Assembly: GCF_900460245.1 (NCBI RefSeq)
Contig: NZ_UHIP01000002.1
Location: 1,612,001-1,676,000, forward strand
DNA length: 64,000 nt
Reading direction: 5' to 3'
DNA from: Vibrio fluvialis
GTDB taxonomy: Bacteria > Pseudomonadota > Gammaproteobacteria > Enterobacterales > Vibrionaceae
Each line of letters starts with the position of its first letter. Positions within the stretch are counted from its first letter, which is position 1. Both the position numbers and the translations under genes were made by a program. Below the pieces are notes generated by a model, which saw only the letters and a program-made list of their open reading frames with translations, had not been told where the DNA came from and searched no databases. This document shows, in pieces, positions 26,383 through 36,203 of the stretch.

Positions 26383-27180
26383 TTACTCACCGAAATAGCC
26401 TTTCAGCACGTCGAACGGGACACGAGGCGCAATGCCAAAGTGTTGTTTCAGCGCCGAAAAGTAGGAGTGCTCATCATTAAGAAGGATCTGCTCGGTATTG
26501 TTGCCATCGCGAATAGTGAGCTTGTTATTGAGCAAAGTGGTGATGCCGTTTGGCGTCGGCATCACCGCTACACAGGCGTTGGTAAAAACTGAACTCGGAT
26601 GGGTCGAGGTGAAATGGTTACCATACTGAATGTCCGCTGGGCAGACAAAACCCAGATCCAGACTGTAAAGATCGCTCCACTCATCGCCGTTTTTGCTTTG
26701 CAGCATCACACCATAATCAGCACGCTCAACAAAACGCAGCGTCTGATAATCGAAGGTCATTTCCCGATTCAGCACAAGCGGCATCACCTGACGCGGTGTA
26801 TTTGCTCCAAAGCCAGCATCCACCAGCCAGGACTGCTCTCCCAACATGACTAAACTTAATTGATGACTGCGTCCCGTCGGCTGCCCTGAGAGGTGAACGC
26901 GTCCCAACAGTGGCCGAGCATCAAACCCGAGAGTTTGCATCACTCGCAGTAGTAAGCCATTGACTTCAAAACAGTAACCGCCGCGCTTTTCCGCAACCAG
27001 CTTATAAAAAACAGCCGCAGGATCGAGATCGATTCCTTTGCCCGATACCACATCAAAATTTTCAAACGGTATGCTACGGTGTTGGTTTTGATGCAGCAAT
27101 CTCAAACCGCGTTCATCCAATGTTGGTGTGTCTGATAAACCGATACGTTCGAAATACTGAGTCAGCAAACTGGCATCCAT
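26383..27180 (-). CDS. nat: arylamine N-acetyltransferase
   Basis: 265 residues from the ATG with AAGGA about 9 nt upstream; earlier in-frame ATGs lie outside the family's usual start. Transfers acetyl from acetyl-CoA to arylamines and hydrazines. The catalytic triad is visible: C70 in RGGYCFE, H106 in RSHQLSL and D121 in LVDAGFG, nearly the numbering of Salmonella NAT. Length is normal. It stands alone with about 200 bp to its upstream neighbour features, so regulation is unknown. Confidence 0.94.
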   Translation of the reverse strand: MDASLLTQYFERIGLSDTPTLDERGLRLLHQNQHRSIPFENFDVVSGKGIDLDPAAVFYKLVAEKRGGYCFEVNGLLLRVMQTLGFDARPLLGRVHLSGQPTGRSHQLSLVMLGEQSWLVDAGFGANTPRQVMPLVLNREMTFDYQTLRFVERADYGVMLQSKNGDEWSDLYSLDLGFVCPADIQYGNHFTSTHPSSVFTNACVAVMPTPNGITTLLNNKLTIRDGNNTEQILLNDEHSYFSALKQHFGIAPRVPFDVLKGYFGE

Positions 27181-27871
27181 CGTCGTCGTCCTTATTGATT
27201 GTGAAGTCATGGCCATAATGTCGTCTCTCGCGCTGAGCTTCAACCTGAAACACGAAATATGCCCTCGCCCGTTTCCAACATGCCACCGAGAACACAGCTT
27301 GCGTTTTACCGTAAATCCTGCCTGACTACATTTTGACAACATATTTGCCTGTCACAAAAACCGGGCACAGGACCATACGTTAAAATCCCTTCGCTATCAG
27401 ATTTATATAAATTCGTCGTTAGATTCGATTAAAGCACATTTCACTGCATGAAAATCGAGTGAGATCTGACCAGATAAGGCTTTGATTGCGATTAAAACGC
27501 GAATCACATGGTCATATTTTGCACTGTGATAAGCAATAAGTGACTGAATACGGTTATTTTGTACAGAAATCAGCCTAAAGAGAACGAAATCATCGTTAAA
27601 TCCCATCTAAACCACATGGATAAAGGCGTTGAGAATTCAAATTTAGGAAACTCTTTTTTTATACCACTCACCAGAATTTTATATAAGTACAAACCTCGCA
27701 CAAAGCACTCCATATTATTCAACATTATTTTAACAGAATATTAGACAAGAATAATGCAAACATCACAGTTACATACTCTACAAATTACTAACACAAGCAA
27801 TGATTTTGCTACATAATAACCACCATTCAGGAGTTATCCTCTAAAATCAATGTATGTCAGCAGGAAGCCAC
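27181..27871. other. AT-rich intergenic region between nat and alr
   Basis: About 690 bases. The only ORF of note is a 67-codon minus-strand frame (27403-27606) with an ATG but no ribosome site, so I do not call it. AT-rich stretches near 27640-27830 could contain the alr promoter. No clear hairpin or repeat was seen. Confidence 0.5.
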
Positions 27872-28957
27872 ATGATTACCGCCCAAGCACGAATCGACCT
27901 AAACGCTTTACAACATAACTATCGCCAGCTCAAATCGTTGAGCGGTTCGCAAAAAGTGGTTGCGGTGATCAAAGGGGATGCGTACGGGCATGGTGCGGTG
28001 CAATTGGCGCAAGCTCTGCCAGAAGCTGACTTGTTTGCGGTGTCACGTCTGGAAGAAGCGGAAGAACTGCGTCAGGCGGGCATCAACCAACCGATTTTGT
28101 TGTTGGAAGGCTGTTTCTGTGGCGAGGATTTACAACGCGCCGCTGAGATGAACCTTGCTACGACGATTCACTGCGAAGAACAGCTTTGCGATCTTGAAAA
28201 CCGCGAGCTGGCGAACCCAGTGAACGTATGGCTAAAAGTAGACACTGGCATGCACCGTTTGGGCGTGCAGCCTTACGAAGTGTCGGATTACGTTGCGCGC
28301 ATCGAGCGAACGCAAAAACTGAAAGATAAGGTTGGCTTTATCAGTCACTTTAGCTGCGCAGATGACATTAACCACCCAACCACGCAGCGTCAGTTGGCCT
28401 GTTTTAATGAAGCCACGGCGCAGTATGACGGGCCAAAGACCATCGCCAATTCGGCAGGCATTCTGTTCTGGCCACAGTCACAATACGATGTCGCCCGCGC
28501 CGGCATTGCGCTGTTTGGCATTTCGCCAAGTGCGGCTCATACCGGGTCCGATCACGCCTTGATTCCAGTCATGACGCTCACCACTCGCCTGATTGCCGTG
28601 CGCAAACATCAGGCCAGCCGCCCGGTTGGCTATGGTGAAACCTGGCTGGCAGAGCGTGATACCAATATCGGGGTCATTGCGATGGGCTATGGCGACGGCT
28701 ATCCGCGCTGCGCGCCAAGTGGTACGCCTGTGTACGTGAATGGCCGCCAGGTGCCGATTGTCGGTCGGGTTTCGATGGATATGATCACCGTCGATCTCGG
28801 TCCGGATGCCCAAGATAAAGTGGGTGATGAGGTCGAACTGTGGGGGCAAAACCTGCCGATCGAAACCATTGCCAACCACGTGGGGACTATCCCTTATGAG
28901 CTGACCATCAAACTGACGCCACGCGTCAATCGCTGCTACAGCGACAATCAGCAGTAA
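27872..28957 (+). CDS. alr: alanine racemase
   Basis: 361 residues from the ATG with AGGA six bases upstream; an ATG 18 bases earlier lacks a site. PLP enzyme that interconverts L- and D-alanine for peptidoglycan. The PLP lysine is K34 in VIKGDAYGHG, and the catalytic tyrosine lies in the RPVGYGETW region near 257. No signal peptide, so it is the cytoplasmic Alr and not the periplasmic broad-spectrum racemase of vibrios. Ends MVGxxVSMDM-type (VGRVSMDMITVDLG) and PYELTIKLTPRV motifs are intact. Terminator follows. Confidence 0.95.
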   Translation: MITAQARIDLNALQHNYRQLKSLSGSQKVVAVIKGDAYGHGAVQLAQALPEADLFAVSRLEEAEELRQAGINQPILLLEGCFCGEDLQRAAEMNLATTIHCEEQLCDLENRELANPVNVWLKVDTGMHRLGVQPYEVSDYVARIERTQKLKDKVGFISHFSCADDINHPTTQRQLACFNEATAQYDGPKTIANSAGILFWPQSQYDVARAGIALFGISPSAAHTGSDHALIPVMTLTTRLIAVRKHQASRPVGYGETWLAERDTNIGVIAMGYGDGYPRCAPSGTPVYVNGRQVPIVGRVSMDMITVDLGPDAQDKVGDEVELWGQNLPIETIANHVGTIPYELTIKLTPRVNRCYSDNQQ

Positions 28958-28982
28958 GCGAAACAACGCCTCAAATAAAAAG

Positions 28983-29022
28983 GAAAGCTGTTGTGCTCTC
29001 ATTCCGAAGAACAACAGCTTTC
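28983..29022. terminator. bidirectional terminator between alr and the M14 gene
   Basis: GAAAGCTGTTGT (28983-28994) and ACAACAGCTTTC (29011-29022) are a perfect 12-bp stem with a 16-nt loop; TTGTTTTA follows on the plus strand and CTTTTTATT on the minus strand. Confidence 0.85.
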
Positions 29023-29027
29023 TTGTT

Positions 29028-30776
29028 TTAGCTCAGTGACTGGTGTACCCGATACGCCGCCAGCACCGTTTCCATCTGCACCGCATGACCGGCAATAAAG
29101 TCGTCACCATAAATCGACTCGTCCGGATATTCTGTGATGAGTTGCAGTGGGAAATCCGCCTGATCCACCGATGACACAAAACACGGATAGCCGTTAATCA
29201 TACGAAACCCGGTTTCGCCCGCATGCTGTTCATATAGAGCAATCTGTTTGCGGTTCATGGCAATAACCTCAGAGCAGTGTTGTAACTCAAGAGTCAGGGC
29301 ATCAACAAAACGCTCGGCGTATTCCTGCCACTGCGGCGTATCCAGATGACGCACCACCAAAAAGAAACCTTTAGGAATGGTCCACATCTCAAATCCCTGC
29401 GGCACATAGCCAGAAAACGGCCGGGTCCACTCATGAGACGGATAACCATGCAGATTGACGTGCAACTGCGCCTGACTAAGCGCTTGCGCCTGCTTGCGAA
29501 TCGCTTTTTCGTACAAAGGTTCCGCCGTGCGATACTCCAAATCATCACCCAGTGCGGTGTAGCGCGCCGCATGATGCATGTGATGCGGATTCGACTGAAT
29601 CAGCTCCTGATGCAGTGCATAACCATCCGGGTTTTCCAGTGGTGAGATGACTAAATGCGCGTTCGCCTGCTGGCTCAGGAGGCGTGCAGCTCTCAGAACG
29701 CCAACCACCCCCGTCGTTTCATTGGCATGCTGGCCGCCACTGACGACAACGGCTTTGTCGCTGCCCGCAATGTAAGTGGCATTAACGCGTTTCCCGCTTA
29801 CCGTATGAGCAGCAAAGGGCTCACCCCCTAAGGTTTCCAATTCAAACATCACCTGCTGCTCGCTCAGCGGATGGCCTGCGCTTGCCAACACCTCAGCCGT
29901 ATGCGTTGAGTGGGTGTGCTGATACGCTGTCAGCGCAACATCAATGTGCACCTGACTACCTGCACAACGAGTGATGTTAGGTACGATCTGTCCAGGCTGA
30001 CAGTCGCGCGCGGTCGCGTTTTTGCCTGCCCGGGTTTTAAACCACTCCTGAACGGAGAAATAGAGGTCTTCGTGAAGCGCTTCGCGCAAGCTGATCACTT
30101 CATGATCGTAGCCAAGCGCGTCATCCTCAGTTGGCAACTGAATGTTGATCTCCAGCCGCTGAAAGTACGGTGCATGATTCGGCCAGTCGTGCTGGGCAAT
30201 CACCTGCATCACCGCCCGATACGCTTGCTCGTAATCGCTGCTCAGAGCTTCGTCTTTTATCACTTTGCCTTCAGGGTTCGTTATCCGCAACCAAGCCGTT
30301 GGTGACAACTGCTCAGCACCGGCTGCGTCCGGACGAACAAGGTTCGGCGCCAGCACAAACAGCGACTGTGTCTGCCCCGCTTTGCTGGTTACGTTAAGTT
30401 GATACCGGTCTGTCAGGTTGCTGTCGGCAACAAAGCGCACGTTTTTATCCTGCAGCAATGCGCCCAGCGGATACGCCTCAAGCAGAAAACGCTTTTCTGA
30501 TGCATGTGGATTGAGCGGATAGCGCACTTCAATCTGCTCTGGAACGGATTCGCTCATCGCGGTGCTTTCCAGACAAAAGTGCACCAGTGGTTTGTAGGCG
30601 CTATAGATAAACGCCTCGATACCCAATTCCCGTAGTGCACACTGCGCCTCGGCGCGCGAAGCTTGATCGTTAAAAGTCCACAGTTCAACCTGATGACCGC
30701 GATAGTCAGATTGACTGAGTTCGGCCACCCATTCGCTCAAACTGGAATGGATTACCTGAGATAACAAGGTTGTCAT
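29028..30776 (-). CDS. M14-family zinc carboxypeptidase-like peptidase
   Basis: 582 residues, no signal peptide. N-terminal region (about 1-320) not recognised; the peptidase domain begins near 330 with the zinc ligands H and E in SGGQHANETTG, substrate-binding ENPDGY, and the third ligand His in HVNLHGYPSHEWTRPF. The catalytic Glu is probably near ITEYPDESIYG. Last gene of an oligopeptide ABC operon and overlaps the permease by four bases, so it should process the imported peptide in the cytoplasm. The much smaller MpaA (murein peptide amidase) belongs to the same superfamily; whether the substrate is a cell-wall peptide is a guess. Confidence 0.85.
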   Translation of the reverse strand: MTTLLSQVIHSSLSEWVAELSQSDYRGHQVELWTFNDQASRAEAQCALRELGIEAFIYSAYKPLVHFCLESTAMSESVPEQIEVRYPLNPHASEKRFLLEAYPLGALLQDKNVRFVADSNLTDRYQLNVTSKAGQTQSLFVLAPNLVRPDAAGAEQLSPTAWLRITNPEGKVIKDEALSSDYEQAYRAVMQVIAQHDWPNHAPYFQRLEINIQLPTEDDALGYDHEVISLREALHEDLYFSVQEWFKTRAGKNATARDCQPGQIVPNITRCAGSQVHIDVALTAYQHTHSTHTAEVLASAGHPLSEQQVMFELETLGGEPFAAHTVSGKRVNATYIAGSDKAVVVSGGQHANETTGVVGVLRAARLLSQQANAHLVISPLENPDGYALHQELIQSNPHHMHHAARYTALGDDLEYRTAEPLYEKAIRKQAQALSQAQLHVNLHGYPSHEWTRPFSGYVPQGFEMWTIPKGFFLVVRHLDTPQWQEYAERFVDALTLELQHCSEVIAMNRKQIALYEQHAGETGFRMINGYPCFVSSVDQADFPLQLITEYPDESIYGDDFIAGHAVQMETVLAAYRVHQSLS

Positions 30777-31627
30777 TTGGCGGTTCTCCCGGTTGGATCA
30801 AGTGTGTCACGAAGCCAGTCGCCCAATAGATTGAGCCCGAGCACCGTCAGCAGAATCGCCATACCGGGGAAGAAACTCACCCACCAGGCAGTCTGAATGT
30901 AGGTTCGGCCGTCCGCCAACATTCCACCCCAGCTTGGAGTGAGCGGATCCACGCCAAGACCTAAGAAGGTCAGACTGCTTTCCAGCAGAATGTTGTTGGC
31001 AACGTTTAGCGTCATCAACACGATAACCGGACCAATCAGGTTCGGCAGCAAGTGCTGAAACAGGATATTGAAGTGGCTGACGCCGATCGCTTTGGCCGAC
31101 TGAATAAACTCGCGGTCGCGCAGCGACAGCACCGAGCCGCGCACCAAACGGGCGTATTGCACCCATTGCGAAAGAATAAGCAGAATAATCATGTTGGTCA
31201 GGCCGCCACCGACAATGGCGATGAACGTGATCGCCAGCAGAATGAACGGCATCGCCAGTTGAATGTCGGCAAAACGCATCACGACGACATCCCAGAAGCC
31301 GCGAAAGTAGCCTGCAACCAGCCCCATCACCACGCCAAAGCCGACTGCGCCAAGCACAGAGATAAAGCCAACCTGCAGCGACACGGCGCCACCGGAGACA
31401 ACGCGAGCCAACACGTCGCGCCCGAGCGGGTCAGTGCCAAACCAGTGTGCCGACTGAGTAAACGGCGCCACTAGTCGGGCGGTTAAGTTAATTTTGTCGG
31501 CGGCGCCCTGAAAGATAACGTCTGACAGCAGCACCAGCACGATCATGCCGATGGTCAGCACCGAACCTAAAATGAATTCGAGATTGTTGAAACGCGTAAA
31601 GCGTTTGCTTTGAATGGCAGTGGTCAT
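30773..31627 (-). CDS. peptide ABC transporter permease, DppC type
   Basis: 284 residues from the ATG with GGAG seven bases upstream. Inner-membrane subunit with about six helices and the EAA loop (KAIGVSHFNILFQHLLPNLIGPV). N-terminal extension plus GTDPLGRDVLARVV are typical of OppC/DppC. Pairs with the DppB-type permease encoded four bases upstream. Overlaps the M14 gene. Confidence 0.94.
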   Translation of the reverse strand: MTTAIQSKRFTRFNNLEFILGSVLTIGMIVLVLLSDVIFQGAADKINLTARLVAPFTQSAHWFGTDPLGRDVLARVVSGGAVSLQVGFISVLGAVGFGVVMGLVAGYFRGFWDVVVMRFADIQLAMPFILLAITFIAIVGGGLTNMIILLILSQWVQYARLVRGSVLSLRDREFIQSAKAIGVSHFNILFQHLLPNLIGPVIVLMTLNVANNILLESSLTFLGLGVDPLTPSWGGMLADGRTYIQTAWWVSFFPGMAILLTVLGLNLLGDWLRDTLDPTGRTAK

Positions 31628-31631
31628 GCTA

Positions 31632-32555
31632 CTACTCCGTTCTGATACGTGGATCAATCAGGCCATAAGCCACGTCCACCAGCAGGTTCACGCCGACAAT
31701 CAGCATCGACAACACGGTGATCACCGCCTGCAACACCGGATAATCGCGCGCGCTGACCGCATCAAACGCCAGCGTGCCCAACCCCGGCCAGTTAAATACC
31801 TTTTCAATCACGACTATGCCTCCCAACAAGCCACCAAATTGCAGACCGAAATAGGTGATCAGGGGAATCGCGCAGTTACGCAGTGCGTGTTTGTACAACA
31901 CTTTGGTCTCGCTCAAGCCTTTAGCGCGAGCCACCATAATGTATTGCGATTGCAGCGTTTCCAGCATTGCGGTGCGCACCAGTCGCACATTGGTTGCGGT
32001 GAGGATGACGGCCATGGTGAATGCCGGCATCAGAAAACTGGCGATGCCGTCCATGCCACTGGGCGGCAGCCATTGCAGCGTGACAGAGAAAATCAGCACC
32101 AACATCAAGGCGAGCCAGAAGTTGGGGAATGACAAACCAATCAGCGACGTCACGCGGATCAGTTGATCGACCCATTTTCCTTTCGAGACTGCGGCTTTGA
32201 TGCCAAGCGGAATCGAAAGCAGAATCGAGATAATCATGACCGCAAACGCGAGCAGCACGGTGGCAGGTAAAGAGATTTCAATCAGCGATGAGACCGGCGT
32301 GCCGCCAAGGAAACTGTTGCCAAAATCACCGGACAACAGCCCGAGCAGAAACTCACCATACTGAACCAGAAACGGTTTATTCAGCCCCATCGATTCACGA
32401 ATCAGCGCCAGATCAGCTTCCGTGACGCTGCCCGCGCCCTGAGTCAGCATCAGCGCCGGATCGCCCGTCATACGAATTGCCCAAGCCACCAAGAGGGTGA
32501 TCGACAGCAATACGAACACCGCCTGAATCAGGCGTTTAAGCAAAAAATTGGTCAT
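31632..32555 (-). CDS. peptide ABC transporter permease, DppB type
   Basis: 307 residues from the ATG with AAGGA eight bases upstream. Six-helix BPD-type permease with the OppB_N start (FLLKRLIQAVFVLLSITLLV), DLALIRESMGLNKP motif and EAA loop (RAKGLSETKVLYKHALRNC). Forms the membrane channel with the DppC-type partner. Confidence 0.95.
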   Translation of the reverse strand: MTNFLLKRLIQAVFVLLSITLLVAWAIRMTGDPALMLTQGAGSVTEADLALIRESMGLNKPFLVQYGEFLLGLLSGDFGNSFLGGTPVSSLIEISLPATVLLAFAVMIISILLSIPLGIKAAVSKGKWVDQLIRVTSLIGLSFPNFWLALMLVLIFSVTLQWLPPSGMDGIASFLMPAFTMAVILTATNVRLVRTAMLETLQSQYIMVARAKGLSETKVLYKHALRNCAIPLITYFGLQFGGLLGGIVVIEKVFNWPGLGTLAFDAVSARDYPVLQAVITVLSMLIVGVNLLVDVAYGLIDPRIRTE

Positions 32556-32609
32556 CAACTTGTCCTTAAGTCTGAGCGAAGGCCACCCCAAATGGGGTGG
32601 CGTCAGAGG

Positions 32610-34139
32610 TTACTCAACCGTTACGTCGGTCAGGCGCAGACGACTGTCCGGCACTGGCGTGAAGTTTTTCACGCGTTTCGATACGCCAAAAATGGCATTC
32701 AGGCTGTACAGCGGCATTTCCAGTGCGCGATCGGCGGTGTAATTGGCGATCGATTTCAGAATCGTTTCGCGTTTTGGCTGATCGATGATGGAGCGCTGTG
32801 ATTCCAGCAGCTTATCCAGTTCCGGATCGCTGTCGTATGGGTTCCACTTCTCACCGGTGTGGTACATAAAGTAAGCCGTGTTGTCGTAATCCAGCGTCCA
32901 ACCACCCCAGGATTGCTGGAACATCGCCCCGGTTTTACCCGATGGAATAATGTCGTTCAGCAACACGTTAGTTTCGTAAGGCTTGATGATCGCATTCAGG
33001 CCGATGATTTGCAGGTAGCTCGCGACCGCCTGCGTCACTTCATTGAATGTTGCATCGTTACCACGAATATCCAGCTGAATCTTAGTCCCCGGCTTCACAC
33101 CGGCTTCTTTAAGTAGTTGCATCGCTTTATTCGGATCATAAGGAAGCGGCTTCATCGCCGTGTCGTTACCAAACGAAATCGCACTTTGGAAGCTGGCAAT
33201 CGGTTCAGCCTGGCCGCCAAGGATTGAATCGATGATCGCCTGACGGTCCACGCCATAAATCAGCGCCTTACGAACACGCTCATCTTTAGTGATGCCGCTT
33301 TTCGAATTAAAGCGCAGCGCATACACCGTCGGGCTTTGCGTGGTCACCACATCCAGTTTCGGATTGGCGTTAATGGTCGGAATCATGCCAATCGGAATGG
33401 TCGGTGGAATCACCAGATCAACCCGTCCTGATTGCAGCTCTGCCACCGCAGTCGAAGGCTCGGAGATAAAACGATAAGTCAGTTGCGACAGTTTTGGCGC
33501 GTTGCCCCAGAAGCTGGCATACGGCTCAAGTTCGATCGACACTTTCGGGCTATAGGCTTTGAACTTAAACGGTCCCGTACCGACAGGATGCGTGTTGAAG
33601 TACGCGTCGCCATGCTCCTGAATGTATTTTGGCGGCACAATCATCGCACCATAACCTGCCAGTTTGGTCAGCAGTACCGGATCAGGGGCGTTAAGATAAA
33701 AGTCCACCGTGTAATCATCGATGATTTCCACGTGATCGATCGCGGTATAGTTTGAACGCTGCGGCCCTTTCTTACCTTCATCCCCCAACAAACGGTCAAA
33801 GGTAAATTTTACTGCCTGAGCGTTAAATGGTTCGCCATTATGAAAAGTGACATTCTCACGCAGATGAAAACGGATACGTTTACCGTCGTCGAGCTGCTCC
33901 CACGACGTCGCCAGCCCCGGTTTCAATTGCAAATCCGGACCGCGATACGTCAGGCCGTCATACAGGTTGGTGGCCACAGAAGCCCAGTTAACCAGAAAGG
34001 TATCAATCGGATCCCAACTGCCCGGATCCTGCGGGGAAGACACCGTCAGCGAGCCCGCTGCCAAACTCCACGACGAGAAGGTCAATCCGGCAACCAGGCC
34101 GGCTGATTTAAGCCAGTGTTTCGGTGTGTGTTTCTTCAT
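32610..34139 (-). CDS. peptide ABC transporter substrate-binding protein (SBP_bac_5)
   Basis: 509 residues from the ATG (MKKHTPKHW) with GGAG nine bases upstream. Signal peptide about 1-28 ending SLAAG; mature periplasmic family-5 binding protein with the WEQLDDGKRIRFHLRENVTFHNGEPFNA signature. Captures a peptide or peptide-like ligand for the permeases. Its start overlaps the ATPase stop by about 32 bases, implying translational coupling, with the ATPase gene first in the operon, an unusual order. Confidence 0.94.
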   Translation of the reverse strand: MKKHTPKHWLKSAGLVAGLTFSSWSLAAGSLTVSSPQDPGSWDPIDTFLVNWASVATNLYDGLTYRGPDLQLKPGLATSWEQLDDGKRIRFHLRENVTFHNGEPFNAQAVKFTFDRLLGDEGKKGPQRSNYTAIDHVEIIDDYTVDFYLNAPDPVLLTKLAGYGAMIVPPKYIQEHGDAYFNTHPVGTGPFKFKAYSPKVSIELEPYASFWGNAPKLSQLTYRFISEPSTAVAELQSGRVDLVIPPTIPIGMIPTINANPKLDVVTTQSPTVYALRFNSKSGITKDERVRKALIYGVDRQAIIDSILGGQAEPIASFQSAISFGNDTAMKPLPYDPNKAMQLLKEAGVKPGTKIQLDIRGNDATFNEVTQAVASYLQIIGLNAIIKPYETNVLLNDIIPSGKTGAMFQQSWGGWTLDYDNTAYFMYHTGEKWNPYDSDPELDKLLESQRSIIDQPKRETILKSIANYTADRALEMPLYSLNAIFGVSKRVKNFTPVPDSRLRLTDVTVE

Positions 34140-36015
34140 AAACGTATTCTCCATCTACGATAGGTTGGAACATCCCTTCCTTTGGGATTTCCGCCACAAA
34201 ATGTCCGGGGCTGATTTCCACATGCTGCACGGCAGCAGGCTCATCACCCACCGCTCGTACCGGACTGGGGATATCACCGGTTAGTCGCACGTGTTTGCGT
34301 TGCAGCGTCGGGTCCGCAACCGGCACCGCGCTGAGTAATTTCTGGGTATATGGGTGAGTCGGCGTTTCCAGCACCTGCTGACGGCTGCCAAGCTCCGCTA
34401 TCTGGCCGAGGTATAACACCGCGACACGGTGGCTGATTTTTTCCACCACAGCCATGTCGTGACTGATGAACAGGTACGCGATGCCGAACTCTTCCTGCAA
34501 TTCCATAAACAGATTGATGATCTGCGCCTGAATCGACACATCGAGCGCAGACAACGCTTCATCGGCAATGATCAATTTCGGTTTTGACGCCAGCGCGCGG
34601 GCAATACAGATGCGCTGACGCTGACCACCCGAGAACTCATGCGGGTAACGCTTGGCATGTTCAGCGCTAAGGCCAACGCGCTCCAGAAGTTCACCGACAC
34701 GCTGCTCAATCGCTTTGTCTGAACTGAGCAAACGGTGAGTGCGAATCGGTTCTGCAATCGAGTAACCGACGGTTTTGCGCGGGTCGAGCGAGGCAAACGG
34801 GTCCTGAAATATGTATTGAATTTCCTGACGCAGGCGACTTTGTTCTGCTTTAGAACGGGCACTCAGCGCCCGGCCCTCAAACTCAATGTCGCCACTGGTG
34901 GCGCGCTGAAGTTGTTGAATGGTTCGGCCGATCGTGGATTTACCAGAGCCCGACTCACCGACCAATGCCAGTGTTTCGCCCGGATAAATATCAAAACTGA
35001 CCTGTTCAACCGCATGCACGCGATGCGTTGTGCGCCCCCAGAAGTTCTTTTTGGTATCAAAGCGGGTCACCAGATTACGTACCCGCAGCAGCGGAGCATC
35101 ATTGTATTTGGCGGTGTCCTGCTCTTTCTCTTCACCCACCACTTTGAGCTTGCCGTCATCAATCACCATGACCGGGAAGCGACACGGGTGCTTGCGGCCC
35201 GTCATGCTGCCAAGCCGTGGCACAGCGTTGAGCAGGGCCTGAGTGTAAACATGTCGCGGCCGGACAAACACATCGCGAACTTCGCCCTGCTCGACTTTTT
35301 TGCCTTTCCACATCACCACAACATCATCAGCAATTTCCGCCACCACCCCCATATCGTGGGTAATGAAGATCACCGCCATATTGAGCTCTTTCTGAAGGTC
35401 CGAAATGATGGCGAGGATCTGCGCCTGAATGGTCACATCAAGCGCCGTGGTCGGCTCATCGGCAATCAATATTTTCGGCTTGCAAGCCAGCGCCATAGCG
35501 ATCATTACCCGTTGTCGCATACCGCCAGACAGCTGATGCGGATAGCGTTTAAGCATTTCTGCCGCATCCGGCAAGCGCACCATTTCCAGCAGTTTTTGGC
35601 TCTCTTTAACAGCGTCCGGTTTGCTCATCTGTTCATGCAGTAGCAAGGCTTCGCACAGCTGATCGCCAATAGTGAATACCGGGTTGAGCGAGGTCATCGG
35701 CTCTTGGAAAATCATCGCGATCTCTTTGCCGCGAATAGCGCGCATTTCAGCCTGAGAGAGGCTCAGCAACTCCTGCCCGCCATCCACCGACGGAGAATAG
35801 AGAATCTGACCAGAGGGATAAGATGCGCCGCTCATGTCAGCGAGGCGCATGATGGTTTGCGAAGTGACCGACTTGCCTGAACCGGATTCGCCGACGATAG
35901 CCAGCGTACGCCCCGGAAAGACCTGAAAGCTCAGGTTTTCAATCACAGTCGACGCACCGAACTGAACGGAAAGATCATTGACGGTAAGAATTGGGGAGTC
36001 TTGCCACTCTGCCAT
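34108..36015 (-). CDS. fused double ABC ATPase (DppD-DppF type)
   Basis: 635 residues holding two full ABC modules. Module 1 about 8-285: Walker A GESGSGKS at 42-49, signature LSGGMRQR, Walker B ILIADEPT. Module 2 about 315-600: second GESGSGKS, signature FSGGQRQR, Walker [13 protein letters not shown]. Each carries the peptide-transporter C-terminal region ([12 protein letters not shown]). It powers the peptide importer encoded downstream. It is the first gene of the operon and is divergent from the LysR gene. Confidence 0.95.
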   Translation of the reverse strand: MAEWQDSPILTVNDLSVQFGASTVIENLSFQVFPGRTLAIVGESGSGKSVTSQTIMRLADMSGASYPSGQILYSPSVDGGQELLSLSQAEMRAIRGKEIAMIFQEPMTSLNPVFTIGDQLCEALLLHEQMSKPDAVKESQKLLEMVRLPDAAEMLKRYPHQLSGGMRQRVMIAMALACKPKILIADEPTTALDVTIQAQILAIISDLQKELNMAVIFITHDMGVVAEIADDVVVMWKGKKVEQGEVRDVFVRPRHVYTQALLNAVPRLGSMTGRKHPCRFPVMVIDDGKLKVVGEEKEQDTAKYNDAPLLRVRNLVTRFDTKKNFWGRTTHRVHAVEQVSFDIYPGETLALVGESGSGKSTIGRTIQQLQRATSGDIEFEGRALSARSKAEQSRLRQEIQYIFQDPFASLDPRKTVGYSIAEPIRTHRLLSSDKAIEQRVGELLERVGLSAEHAKRYPHEFSGGQRQRICIARALASKPKLIIADEALSALDVSIQAQIINLFMELQEEFGIAYLFISHDMAVVEKISHRVAVLYLGQIAELGSRQQVLETPTHPYTQKLLSAVPVADPTLQRKHVRLTGDIPSPVRAVGDEPAAVQHVEISPGHFVAEIPKEGMFQPIVDGEYVYEETHTETLA

Positions 36016-36086
36016 CTGTACTTCCTTGTCTGACAGTTTAAAACGAAGACGCCAGCAACCTGTCCGTGATTGCCTTTTGCGTCCCG

Positions 36087-36117
36087 ATAACGAATCAATT
36101 CCAAGCGGATTTGTTAT
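36087..36117. promoter_or_regulatory. candidate LysR operator in divergent promoter
   Basis: ATAACGAATC (36087-36096) and GATTTGTTAT (36108-36117) are inverted repeats with one mismatch around an 11-base spacer, a spacing typical of LysR recognition sites. It lies between the ABC operon and the LysR gene. Confidence 0.6.
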
Positions 36118-36203
36118 TGACTCGTTTCCATCATGTAAACTAAAGTCGATGACATCAACTTATATTAAGTCATATTCGATAAACAAATGTTATGGGTTTT
36201 TGA

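Noticed and set aside
27403..27606. 67-codon minus-strand ORF in the nat-alr gap
   Set aside because: Composition is fairly protein-like, but there is no ribosome site before the ATG and no recognisable family; too weak to annotate.
34735..35643. 302-codon plus-strand ORF opposite the fused ABC ATPase
   Set aside because: Antisense to an unmistakable double ABC protein; composition typical of a shadow frame.
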